A stretch of DNA of 8,692 bases from Gammaproteobacteria bacterium (GTDB lineage Bacteria; Pseudomonadota; Gammaproteobacteria; Cardiobacteriales; Wohlfahrtiimonadaceae): positions 1 through 8,692 of the forward strand of contig BHEQ01000069.1 of the NCBI GenBank assembly GCA_003864535.1. The letters are read 5' to 3'. Below, one piece after another: positions 1-5,839 of the stretch. Position 1 is the first letter of the stretch. Every line of letters starts with the position of its first letter. Both the position numbers and the translations under genes were made by a program. The notes below the pieces were generated by a model. It was not told the origin of the DNA. It searched no databases and saw nothing but the letters and a program-made list of their open reading frames with translations.

Positions 1-28
1 CTCAATAAATAACATTGGATCTGAGAAA

Positions 29-1507
29 ATGCAAAAAATAATATTGAATTTTATGAAATTGATTATATGTATGTTTATCCTTATTTCAACGGTGGAGGCT
101 AAGGATAAGGATTACCAATATGGCGTAAGGTTGGGATATCCTGAAAAATATCCGATGGATTATGATGAGGTTAAATTGCTAGATCGTAACGGTAAGCCAG
201 AACTTCTGTATGTTTCAGCTAGTGACGGTAGCGTTTCGTCTTGGGGTTATGGCTCACAGGCATCTTCTTTTCTTGACTCACAACCTTTACCTACATCAAT
301 AAAGATTCGCTGGTTTTCAATAATGGAGAATCAGTTCTGGGAAGCACACTATACATTTGACCAGAAAATTTTTAATGGATTGGAAAATTATAAAGTGGCA
401 GACCCATTTTTGTATACAAAGGATGAAGCAGCCGTCGCATTTATGCGAAGATCATCCTTTGACATTAATGTCCTACCTGATGGTTTGGTAACTATCTGGA
501 TCTCAGGTTTCGGTACGCATGAAAAATATTTACTGGCTCAATTTCGTGCTCAAAAAACCGATACAAACTGGGATGAATTTATTAGTAGATATTCTGACTT
601 TACTCCTAGTCCAGAAAATCCTAGCCGTGAGCAATATGTTCAAGAACGAAAAATGGCGCTTGCGCAGGAACTTAAAATTTCTATTAAAAACATTTCAAGT
701 GGAGATTCAAAAAAATGGGAGCGGTACATGCAGCGCTATTTATGGAAATTTTCTATCTCGGAACCATTTGAAATTAAAGACTATGAAGGACGATACATAA
801 ATGCAGAGCGATATATTATTTATGCAGGTACGGATCAAAAGGAGCTGGGAATGCAACCAGTCCCTAGAAATCTAGATTTTTACGTGGTTGATAAGAGTAC
901 AAATAAACAAAGCAGAATAAATATTGAGTTTGCTAGAAATATTAACAACGAAAATTGGGAAAATATAGTAAATGCTTTTGAGAAGATCAATAATATGGCG
1001 CCAGTTGGAGAGCTTATTGACATGCAGCTAAATTATCGTCCAGAAACAAATGATCTTAGTGTTTTTCTTGTGAAAGCCGAGCATAAGATAGAATTAACCT
1101 TGACAAAGGTTAGTTTAGAGGATCTTTACGATGATTATAAGCCTGTTGCATGCATAAGTGATGACCCAAAGCTACTTTTAACAACGCAAGACTTCAGCAC
1201 AAAGCTAGATGAAAGTGTTATGTTTGTAATTCGTAACCCAGAAGGAGAGCCGATACATCATCTAAGATACAATTACCGTCTCCTTCGAGAAGATGGTAAG
1301 TATTATTATGGAGAAATAAATGAGAAGGGTGAAACGGTACGTATTCGCACAGTAGTTGAAGGTAAAACTCTAAAAGTTGAAATGTATAAGGATCTTAGAC
1401 ACAGCTGTGTCCCCGCAAGTGAAATCCCTAAAGATCTGGATATTTACAGACCAACACAAAATCCCACCCAAAAACCTTTCCAAATCTATGAAGGTGCAAG
1501 AATTTAA
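29..1507 (+). CDS. Secreted DUF2931-like protein with C-terminal T6SS-associated-type domain
   Basis: A 492-residue protein with a probable Sec signal peptide. Residues 1-24 are a short basic start, a hydrophobic core (LIICMFILIS) and a V-E-A cleavage site; there is no lipobox cysteine, so it is probably periplasmic rather than a lipoprotein. Residues about 60-240 match what I know of DUF2931, a proteobacterial family of unknown function: PLPTSIKIRWFS near 87-98 and LPDGLVTIWISG near 149-160. A second, diverged copy of the first motif appears near 276-319 (QPVPRNLDFYVVDKS), suggesting an internal duplication. Residues about 384-455 form a separate beta-rich module (GEP, DGKYYYGEINEKGETVRI) like those found at the ends of T6SS VgrG, PAAR and cargo proteins. 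The frame is open to the left edge. The start at 29 is chosen because of the signal peptide and a GAGA just upstream; ATG at 53 is an alternative. The function is unknown. A role as an effector partner or immunity protein is inference only. Confidence 0.75.
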   Translation: MQKIILNFMKLIICMFILISTVEAKDKDYQYGVRLGYPEKYPMDYDEVKLLDRNGKPELLYVSASDGSVSSWGYGSQASSFLDSQPLPTSIKIRWFSIMENQFWEAHYTFDQKIFNGLENYKVADPFLYTKDEAAVAFMRRSSFDINVLPDGLVTIWISGFGTHEKYLLAQFRAQKTDTNWDEFISRYSDFTPSPENPSREQYVQERKMALAQELKISIKNISSGDSKKWERYMQRYLWKFSISEPFEIKDYEGRYINAERYIIYAGTDQKELGMQPVPRNLDFYVVDKSTNKQSRINIEFARNINNENWENIVNAFEKINNMAPVGELIDMQLNYRPETNDLSVFLVKAEHKIELTLTKVSLEDLYDDYKPVACISDDPKLLLTTQDFSTKLDESVMFVIRNPEGEPIHHLRYNYRLLREDGKYYYGEINEKGETVRIRTVVEGKTLKVEMYKDLRHSCVPASEIPKDLDIYRPTQNPTQKPFQIYEGARI

Positions 1508-1512
1508 TATAG

Positions 1513-1683
1513 ATGATTCAAGCTGTTGAAGATCGCGCACAAATTTTAATTACTCGTCAGTCTAGTTCAGCTTGCGTTTTAATGTCATTATACTAATACA
1601 CTGCCTTACAAGAAACAGCTTATTTGATGTCAAGTCATGCGAACGCCAAACATCTACCGTTTTTGTGCCCGTCGAATATATAA
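1513..1683 (+). pseudogene. yefM: Remnant of a YefM/Phd-type antitoxin gene
   Basis: Reading from ATG at 1513, the frame gives AVEDRAQILITRQSSSACVL and then MSLY, an in-frame TAA at 1594-1596, then YTALQETAYLMSSHANAKHL. This follows the order of the YefM antitoxin core (KAVEDHAPILITRQ, ACVLMSLEEY, LEETAYLLRSPANARRL). YefM neutralises the YoeB mRNA-cleaving toxin and represses its own promoter. Here the first 16-17 residues, with the DNA-binding N-terminus, are missing. The frame is interrupted once and similarity fades after about 1656. No YoeB or RelE toxin can be read downstream in any frame. The fragment begins only 5 bases after the stop of the preceding gene, so that junction may be a deletion or recombination point. 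It is a decayed toxin-antitoxin locus rather than a working antitoxin. Confidence 0.8.
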
Positions 1684-1687
1684 TAAA

Positions 1688-1743
1688 TAAGGTGGTTCAT
1701 CTAATTGACCAATCAAATAAATATGCGTAAAATAGCCACCTTA
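1688..1743. repeat. Inverted repeat enclosing a promoter
   Basis: TAAGGTGG at 1688-1695 is the exact reverse complement of CCACCTTA at 1736-1743, with 40 bases between. A sigma70-like promoter (1705-1733) lies between the arms, and the right arm falls at the expected transcription start. It could be a regulator-binding arrangement, the ends of a small element, or chance; 8-bp arms are short. Confidence 0.35.
1705..1733 (+). promoter_or_regulatory. Candidate sigma70 promoter
   Basis: TTGACC (1705-1710) and TAAAAT (1728-1733) each match the -35 and -10 consensus at five of six positions and are separated by exactly 17 bases. Transcription would start near 1740, only about 20 bases before the terminator hairpin at 1760. 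No open frame follows before that terminator, so the product would be a short RNA or an attenuated leader of the oxidase gene at 1912. Confidence 0.5.
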
Positions 1744-1759
1744 AGTTACTAGAGACTAA

Positions 1760-1801
1760 AGAGAAAAGTGACTTCCTCCAAGGAAGGTTTTCTCTTTTTT
1801 T
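1760..1801 (+). terminator. Intrinsic terminator, possibly ending a short RNA
   Basis: AGAGAAAA (1760-1767) pairs with TTTTCTCT (1788-1795), and inside it CTTCC (1772-1776) pairs with GGAAG (1782-1786). A run of seven T follows (1795-1801). It could end transcription of the DUF2931-like gene and the decayed antitoxin region, or act as an attenuator for the promoter at 1705. The apical part contains CCTCC, which is complementary to Shine-Dalgarno sequences. Confidence 0.75.
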
Positions 1802-1858
1802 GTGTCTATAAATAATTTATCAATAATTTAAGCTCACAGTTTAGAGAGACCTTTAAAA

Positions 1859-1864
1859 TATAAT
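1859..1864 (+). promoter_or_regulatory. Candidate -10 box of the FAD oxidase gene
   Basis: A perfect TATAAT lies 48 bases before the ATG at 1912. No convincing -35 hexamer stands 16-18 bases upstream, so it would be a weak or activator-dependent promoter. In this AT-rich gap a chance match is possible. Confidence 0.35.
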
Positions 1865-1885
1865 ATGATCAACATTCTGATTGTA

Positions 1886-1899
1886 TTAACTTAAGTTAA
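1886..1899. promoter_or_regulatory. Perfect 14-bp palindrome in the FAD oxidase leader
   Basis: TTAACTTAAGTTAA is identical to its own reverse complement. It sits between the TATAAT at 1859 and the Shine-Dalgarno AAGGA at 1899-1903, overlapping the start of the latter. This is a position where a dimeric repressor could block transcription or an RNA fold could affect translation. The role as an operator is inferred from position and symmetry. Confidence 0.4.
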
Positions 1900-1911
1900 A
1901 GGATAATAATT

Positions 1912-3366
1912 ATGATAATCTCAAAAGATGGAGTTATTTTAGAGCTCAAAGCTATTGTTAGTGACAAAAATGTAATCACTGATACGCAAAAACTAAAAGA
2001 TAGCAGTGTTGATCGCTTCAGAAAATATGAAACTATTCATGGTGTCTATACTCAGCCTATCCCAACTGCGATTGTTAAGCCGACTAATGTTCAAGAAGTT
2101 GCAAATATTTTAAAGTTTCTCAATAAAAACAAAATTAATTGTGTCCCACGTACAGGCTTTACTTCAACCGAAGGTGGCTTAGAGGTTGGCTGTGAAAACA
2201 CGGTGATTCTCGATGGATCTGGCATGAATAAAATCATCAATATTGATCTGTATAATATGCAGGCAACGGCTCAGTGCGGCGTTGTCTTACAAGATTTAGA
2301 AGATGAGCTCCGCGCTCAAGGTTATACTACAGGGCATTCGCCCCAATCTAAGCCTATTGCACAAATGGGTGGTTTAGTTGCAACGCGCAGTATTGGGCAG
2401 TTCTCGACCTTATATGGTGGCATTGAAGATATGCTTGTGGGTTTGGAAGCTGTTTTTCCAAATGGCGAGATTACGCGCATCAAGAACGTTCCGCGCCGCG
2501 CCGCAGGACCTGATATTCGTCATGTCGTCATGGGAAATGAAGGCACACTTTGCTTTATTACTGAAGTCACGGTTAAAATATTTAAATATACACCTGAAAA
2601 TAATCTTCTTTATGGATATACCTTAGATGATATGCAAACAGGGTTTGAGATTTTGCGTGAAGTTATGGTAAATGGCTATCGCCCATCTGTTGCGCGTTTA
2701 TATGATGCAGAAGATGGTAAGCAACATTTTACCCATTTTGCAAAAGATAAATGTGTTTTGATCTTTATGGCTGAAGGTCCTAAAGGAATTGCAAATGCGA
2801 CAGGCGCGGCTATTTTAGAGATTGTCGCCAAGTATCCACAGTGCAAGCCTGTAGAGACACAGTTAATCAAAAATTGGTTTGATAATCTCAATTGGGGTGT
2901 GGATAAAGTTCAAGCGGAACGCGATTTTATCAAGAAAACTGGAAATATGGGCTTTACCACGGAAGTATCTGGCAGCTGGAGCTGTATTCATGATATTTAC
3001 AAAAGTGCTCTACGCCGTGTGCGTGAGGAGTTTCCGCGCTATAAAGATTTAACTATGCTCGGTGGGCACTCATCTCACAGCTATATTAATGGCACAAATA
3101 TGTATTTTGTATTTGATTATAATGTGGTGGATTGCAAACCTGAAGATGAGCTTAAAACCTATCATTATCCACTTCATCAGATTTTCTGTGAAGAAGCTGT
3201 GCGCCATGGCGGCTCAATGGCACATCATCATGGGATTGGTAAATATCGGACTCAGTGGACAAAAGAAGAGCATGGCTCAGCTTACTATATTTTGAAAGCT
3301 CTTAAAGATGTGTATGATCCAAATGGAATTATGAATTATGGTTCTGTTTATCCTAAAAAAGATTAA
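1912..3366 (+). CDS. FAD-binding oxidase (alkyl-DHAP synthase / D-lactate oxidase-like)
   Basis: A 484-residue, probably cytosolic flavoprotein of the vanillyl-alcohol oxidase (PCMH) superfamily. The N-terminal FAD domain (about 50-225) shows PTAIVKPTNVQEVANIL, the pyrophosphate-binding loop PRTGFTSTEGG (79-89), MGGLVATRSIG (152-162) and GNEGTLCFITEV (208-219). The C-terminal substrate domain (about 226-480) ends in HHHGIGK at 438-444. That motif matches the active-site histidines of alkyl-dihydroxyacetonephosphate synthase (HHHGVGK) better than those of D-lactate or glycolate oxidases. The length fits single-gene bacterial members. The start is supported by AAGGA 8 bases upstream. It has no obvious operon partner and is followed by its own terminator. 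No acyltransferase or other ether-lipid gene is in the window, so the substrate (2-hydroxy acid versus acyl-DHAP) is open. The family is certain; the exact reaction is not. Confidence 0.85.
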   Translation: MIISKDGVILELKAIVSDKNVITDTQKLKDSSVDRFRKYETIHGVYTQPIPTAIVKPTNVQEVANILKFLNKNKINCVPRTGFTSTEGGLEVGCENTVILDGSGMNKIINIDLYNMQATAQCGVVLQDLEDELRAQGYTTGHSPQSKPIAQMGGLVATRSIGQFSTLYGGIEDMLVGLEAVFPNGEITRIKNVPRRAAGPDIRHVVMGNEGTLCFITEVTVKIFKYTPENNLLYGYTLDDMQTGFEILREVMVNGYRPSVARLYDAEDGKQHFTHFAKDKCVLIFMAEGPKGIANATGAAILEIVAKYPQCKPVETQLIKNWFDNLNWGVDKVQAERDFIKKTGNMGFTTEVSGSWSCIHDIYKSALRRVREEFPRYKDLTMLGGHSSHSYINGTNMYFVFDYNVVDCKPEDELKTYHYPLHQIFCEEAVRHGGSMAHHHGIGKYRTQWTKEEHGSAYYILKALKDVYDPNGIMNYGSVYPKKD

Positions 3367-3386
3367 TTTTTATGATTAATTATAAG

Positions 3387-3406
3387 ATTTAATCATATGA
3401 TTAAAT
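3387..3406. repeat. Perfect 20-bp palindrome after the oxidase gene
   Basis: ATTTAATCAT (3387-3396) is followed directly by its reverse complement ATGATTAAAT (3397-3406). A related ATGATTAAT at 3372-3380 offers an alternative pairing partner. It lies four bases ahead of the terminator hairpin. It may be an AT-rich cruciform site, a protein-binding site or part of the 3' RNA end; the sequence does not decide. Confidence 0.5.
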
Positions 3407-3409
3407 AGC

Positions 3410-3440
3410 AAAAAGGCAGTTTATAGTTAACTGCCTTTTT
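3410..3440 (+). terminator. Strong intrinsic terminator of the FAD oxidase gene
   Basis: AAAAAGGCAGTT (3410-3421) is the exact reverse complement of AACTGCCTTTTT (3429-3440), with a 7-base loop. The A-run and T-run flanks let it work on both strands. It begins 44 bases after the oxidase stop codon. Confidence 0.9.
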
Positions 3441-3458
3441 ATTTATGTAAAACTATTA

Positions 3459-3642
3459 GTAACTACTCAGCAGTTTTAACATATTTATTTTTATAGACTA
3501 CATATTCAATAATGATGACTTTAAATGCTCCATTTAACTATAACCTCCCCCCTAAATCCCCCCTTGGCAGGGGGGACTTGCTCCTCCCCTTGTGAAGGGG
3601 GAGGTTGGGAGGGGGTGGTTTTTCTATCTGCTGAGTAGTTAC
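3459..3642. repeat. MITE-like segment bounded by a perfect 15-bp inverted repeat
   Basis: GTAACTACTCAGCAG (3459-3473) is the exact reverse complement of the 15 bases at 3628-3642. The enclosed 154 bases contain no gene. They consist of an AT-rich left part (3474-3540) and a GC-rich palindromic element (3542-3620). An 11-bp direct repeat, TTTTTATAGAC, is found inside near the left arm (3488-3498) and just outside the right arm (3647-3657). I see no clear target-site duplication. The arrangement fits a small non-autonomous mobile element or a compound repeat. The remainder of the gap (3441-3458, 3643-3671) holds only leader sequence for the peptidase gene. Confidence 0.6.
3542..3620. repeat. 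GC-rich palindromic repeat, two-armed form
   Basis: Within AT-rich surroundings these 79 bases are almost all runs of C and G. Hairpin 1 pairs TCCCCCC (3557-3563) with GGGGGGA (3570-3576). Hairpin 2 pairs CCTCCCC (3583-3589) with GGGGAGG (3598-3604). A closing stem pairs AACC-T-CCCCC (3542-3551) with GGGGG-T-GGTT (3611-3620), with one mismatch. The whole would fold as a three-way junction. It shares its left flank, TTAACTATA followed by CCTCCC and TAAATCCCC, with the copy at 8191, so it is a dispersed family. Similar CCTCC/GGAGG repeats are known between genes of many bacteria. Confidence 0.8.
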
Positions 3643-3671
3643 GATTTTTTTATAGACGAAGGAAATAGACG

Positions 3672-5786
3672 ATGCTTACACAAGTGAAGTTAAATATTAG
3701 CGCAGAGATGGTCGCTTGTGGCAGCTCTTGTGCCTTTGGTCTTTGTGAGGATCAATCTAAATTATATTGGCTTGAAGCATTACCCAGTGAGCAGGGGCGC
3801 GTTGTTATTCAATCTATTTATCTCAACTCTAGATCAAACAAGATTAAAGAAATACCCATAAATCACTTTAAAGATACAACATACAGCGTGCGTTCACGTG
3901 TTCATGAATATGGTGGCGGTGCCATGACTGTCACAAATGGGCTTATTGCCTTTGTAAATGCTCTAGACCAAAATATATATTTAATTTATCCAGAAATAGC
4001 TGAGCAAATAGGCGAACAAGCAGGCTTAATCACAGCATTAACTGCAAATACAGATACTACTGTAAATATATCTTTTGCAGATTTACAAATCGCAGGGACA
4101 TATCTTTATGCAATACGCGAAACACATCATCCAAAAGTAACTACAACACAAAATATAGTTAAGCAAGGCACAGCTAAACAAGATACAAGTAATGTTATTA
4201 ATGAGTTAGTCCGCATTAATCTACACACTAAAGAGATTCAAATCATGCATCAAGGCTATGATTTTTATATCTCACCACGAATAAATCCACAGCTTACTCA
4301 ATTAGCATTTATTGCGTGGAATCACCCCAATATGCCGTGGGATGCGACTAATCTAGGTATTTTAAATCTAGAGAATATGGATGATATAGATAATCCATAT
4401 GATATCCAAGCTAGTTTTGTGAAATCAGATATTGAAGAGTCTATATTACAGCCAGTTTATGCCCCAAATGGGGATTTATATGTAATGAGTGATCGCAGCA
4501 TTCAAAATGGTGATCGCTTTTGGAATTTATTTAAAGTACTTAATCCAAATCAAGCAGGCTATATCCTTGAGAATGTTTTTCAAAAATCTGCTGATTTTGC
4601 CAAACCTGCTTGGATTTTTGGGCAATCAAATCTAGCATTTTTAGGTAAAGATCACGCATTATTAAGTTATGTCAAAACAGGTAATTGGTCTTTAGGGATA
4701 ATTAATCTAAGCACGCAAGAATTCACCGCTATGCCTGAACTTCCTTTTTGTGAACATGACGAACTTATCACGTATGTTGATAAAGATACGCAAAAGTACA
4801 CTGCGATCTTAAGCGTAGGATTACCAACAGCTGCGTCTCAAGTAATTCAAATCAAGCTTAATTTAAACAATAAAATAATTTATGAGAAATTATTGCCTTT
4901 AAGTCAAGATTCGCGGAATCAAGATCCACTGGATCAAAATCAAAAAGATAATATAGATAATATGGCAACTTGTTATTGCAAACCGAAGTTGTTTGAATTT
5001 GATGGATATAACAACAACAAGACATATGCTAATTTATATTTACCCAAAAAGACTGGAGATTTACCAAAATTACGCGTTATTGCCCACGGTGGACCTACAG
5101 GGCAGGCAAGTTCTAGTCTCAATCTTAATATTCAGTTTTGGGTTGAGCGTGGCTATGCTGTTTTAGATGTCAATTACACAGGATCAACAGGATTTGGGCG
5201 CAATTATCGGGAACGTTTAAAAGGTTTATGGGGGATTGCGGATGTCATTGATTGCGTTAAAGCTGCACAAGCAGTCGTCGCACAAGGCTTGGTTGATCCT
5301 AACGCACTTACCATTCGCGGTAGCTCCGCAGGTGGATTTAGCGTTCTTTGTGCCCTAACTTTTCATACTACATTTCATGCAGGTGCGAGCTACTATGGGA
5401 TCGGTAATCTTGCCTCTTTAGTTGAAGATACGCATAAATTTGAGGCATATTATATCAATGCACTCCTTTCTCAAAATTCTAAGGATTTAAGCTTAGATGA
5501 TTGGAATACACTTTTTAAGGAACGCTCTCCAATTGAGCATATTGAGAAATTGCAAACTCCCGTAATTTTTTTTCAAGGTATGCAAGATAAAGTTGTCCTA
5601 CCTAATCAAGCCGAGCAAATGGCAGCAGCTTTAAAAAATAATAAAATTTATACGCGCAGTTATTATTTTGAAGATGAAGGACATGGATTTAGAAATACAA
5701 AAAATATTATTCAAGCATTAACTTCAGAATTTGATTTTTATGAATATATCTTTAATAAAAATTCCCCTTCACCTAAACAAGAATAA
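3672..5786 (+). CDS. S9-family serine peptidase (dipeptidyl/acylaminoacyl peptidase-like)
   Basis: A 704-residue prolyl-oligopeptidase-clan enzyme that removes dipeptides or acylated residues from short peptides. There is no signal peptide, so it is probably cytosolic. Residues 1 to about 430 are a beta-propeller that filters substrates; they include HEYGGGAMTV and many short beta-strand repeats. The alpha/beta hydrolase domain (about 440-704) carries the oxyanion-side HGGP motif (AHGGPTG), YTGSTGFGRNYRE, the nucleophile elbow GSSAGG with Ser552, Asp639 in GMQDKVV and His671 in DEGHGF, so the triad is complete. The length is slightly above the usual 620-680. Two loops carry 15-bp tandem units: residues 164-173 (KQGTA/KQDTS) in the propeller, and about 412-421 (QDSRNQDPLD) in the linker before the hydrolase domain. 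AAGGAA lies 7 bases before the ATG. The gene stands alone, with no convincing promoter seen between the upstream repeat and the start. Confidence 0.92.
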   Translation: MLTQVKLNISAEMVACGSSCAFGLCEDQSKLYWLEALPSEQGRVVIQSIYLNSRSNKIKEIPINHFKDTTYSVRSRVHEYGGGAMTVTNGLIAFVNALDQNIYLIYPEIAEQIGEQAGLITALTANTDTTVNISFADLQIAGTYLYAIRETHHPKVTTTQNIVKQGTAKQDTSNVINELVRINLHTKEIQIMHQGYDFYISPRINPQLTQLAFIAWNHPNMPWDATNLGILNLENMDDIDNPYDIQASFVKSDIEESILQPVYAPNGDLYVMSDRSIQNGDRFWNLFKVLNPNQAGYILENVFQKSADFAKPAWIFGQSNLAFLGKDHALLSYVKTGNWSLGIINLSTQEFTAMPELPFCEHDELITYVDKDTQKYTAILSVGLPTAASQVIQIKLNLNNKIIYEKLLPLSQDSRNQDPLDQNQKDNIDNMATCYCKPKLFEFDGYNNNKTYANLYLPKKTGDLPKLRVIAHGGPTGQASSSLNLNIQFWVERGYAVLDVNYTGSTGFGRNYRERLKGLWGIADVIDCVKAAQAVVAQGLVDPNALTIRGSSAGGFSVLCALTFHTTFHAGASYYGIGNLASLVEDTHKFEAYYINALLSQNSKDLSLDDWNTLFKERSPIEHIEKLQTPVIFFQGMQDKVVLPNQAEQMAAALKNNKIYTRSYYFEDEGHGFRNTKNIIQALTSEFDFYEYIFNKNSPSPKQE
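4906..4935. repeat. Two tandem 15-bp palindromic units inside the peptidase gene
   Basis: Unit 1 (4906-4920) is AAGATTCGCGGAATC, a GATTC/GAATC stem with a 3-base loop. Unit 2 (4921-4935) is AAGATCCACTGGATC, a GATCC/GGATC stem with a 3-base loop. The two stems differ by a matched T-A to C-G change. Both units are read in frame as Q-D-S-R-N and Q-D-P-L-D, in the linker between propeller and hydrolase domains. The same unit type occurs in bfd at 6027. Confidence 0.75.
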
Positions 5787-5794
5787 GACTGATA

Positions 5795-5809
5795 TGATAC
5801 CTAGTATCA
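5795..5809. promoter_or_regulatory. Candidate Fur box and promoter upstream of bfd
   Basis: TGATACCTAGTATCA matches the 7-1-7 Fur core TGATAAT-N-ATTATCA at 11 of 14 positions and lies 30 bases before the bfd start. A possible promoter, CTGATA (5789-5794) with TAATAT (5812-5817) at 17-base spacing, would be blocked by a protein bound here. Bfd genes are iron-regulated by Fur in several proteobacteria, which supports the reading. The same bases also form a hairpin (ATGATAC, CTA, GTATCAT, 5794-5810), so a structural role for the peptidase 3' end is possible. Confidence 0.5.
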
Positions 5810-5839
5810 TTTAATATTTATCATTAGTAGGTTATTTAT

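Noticed and set aside
1636..1734. Short open frame giving STVFVPVEYIINKVV as a possible toxin or resolvase remnant
   Set aside because: It does not resemble any toxin or recombinase I recognise, and it has no start or ribosome binding site of its own.
2676..2891. Minus-strand open frame of 71 codons inside the FAD oxidase
   Set aside because: It is a shadow of the conserved oxidase frame, with no ribosome binding site or recognisable motif.
3459..3642. Repeat-rich gap as a CRISPR array
   Set aside because: The repeats are single inverted pairs, not regularly spaced direct repeats, and no cas gene is present.
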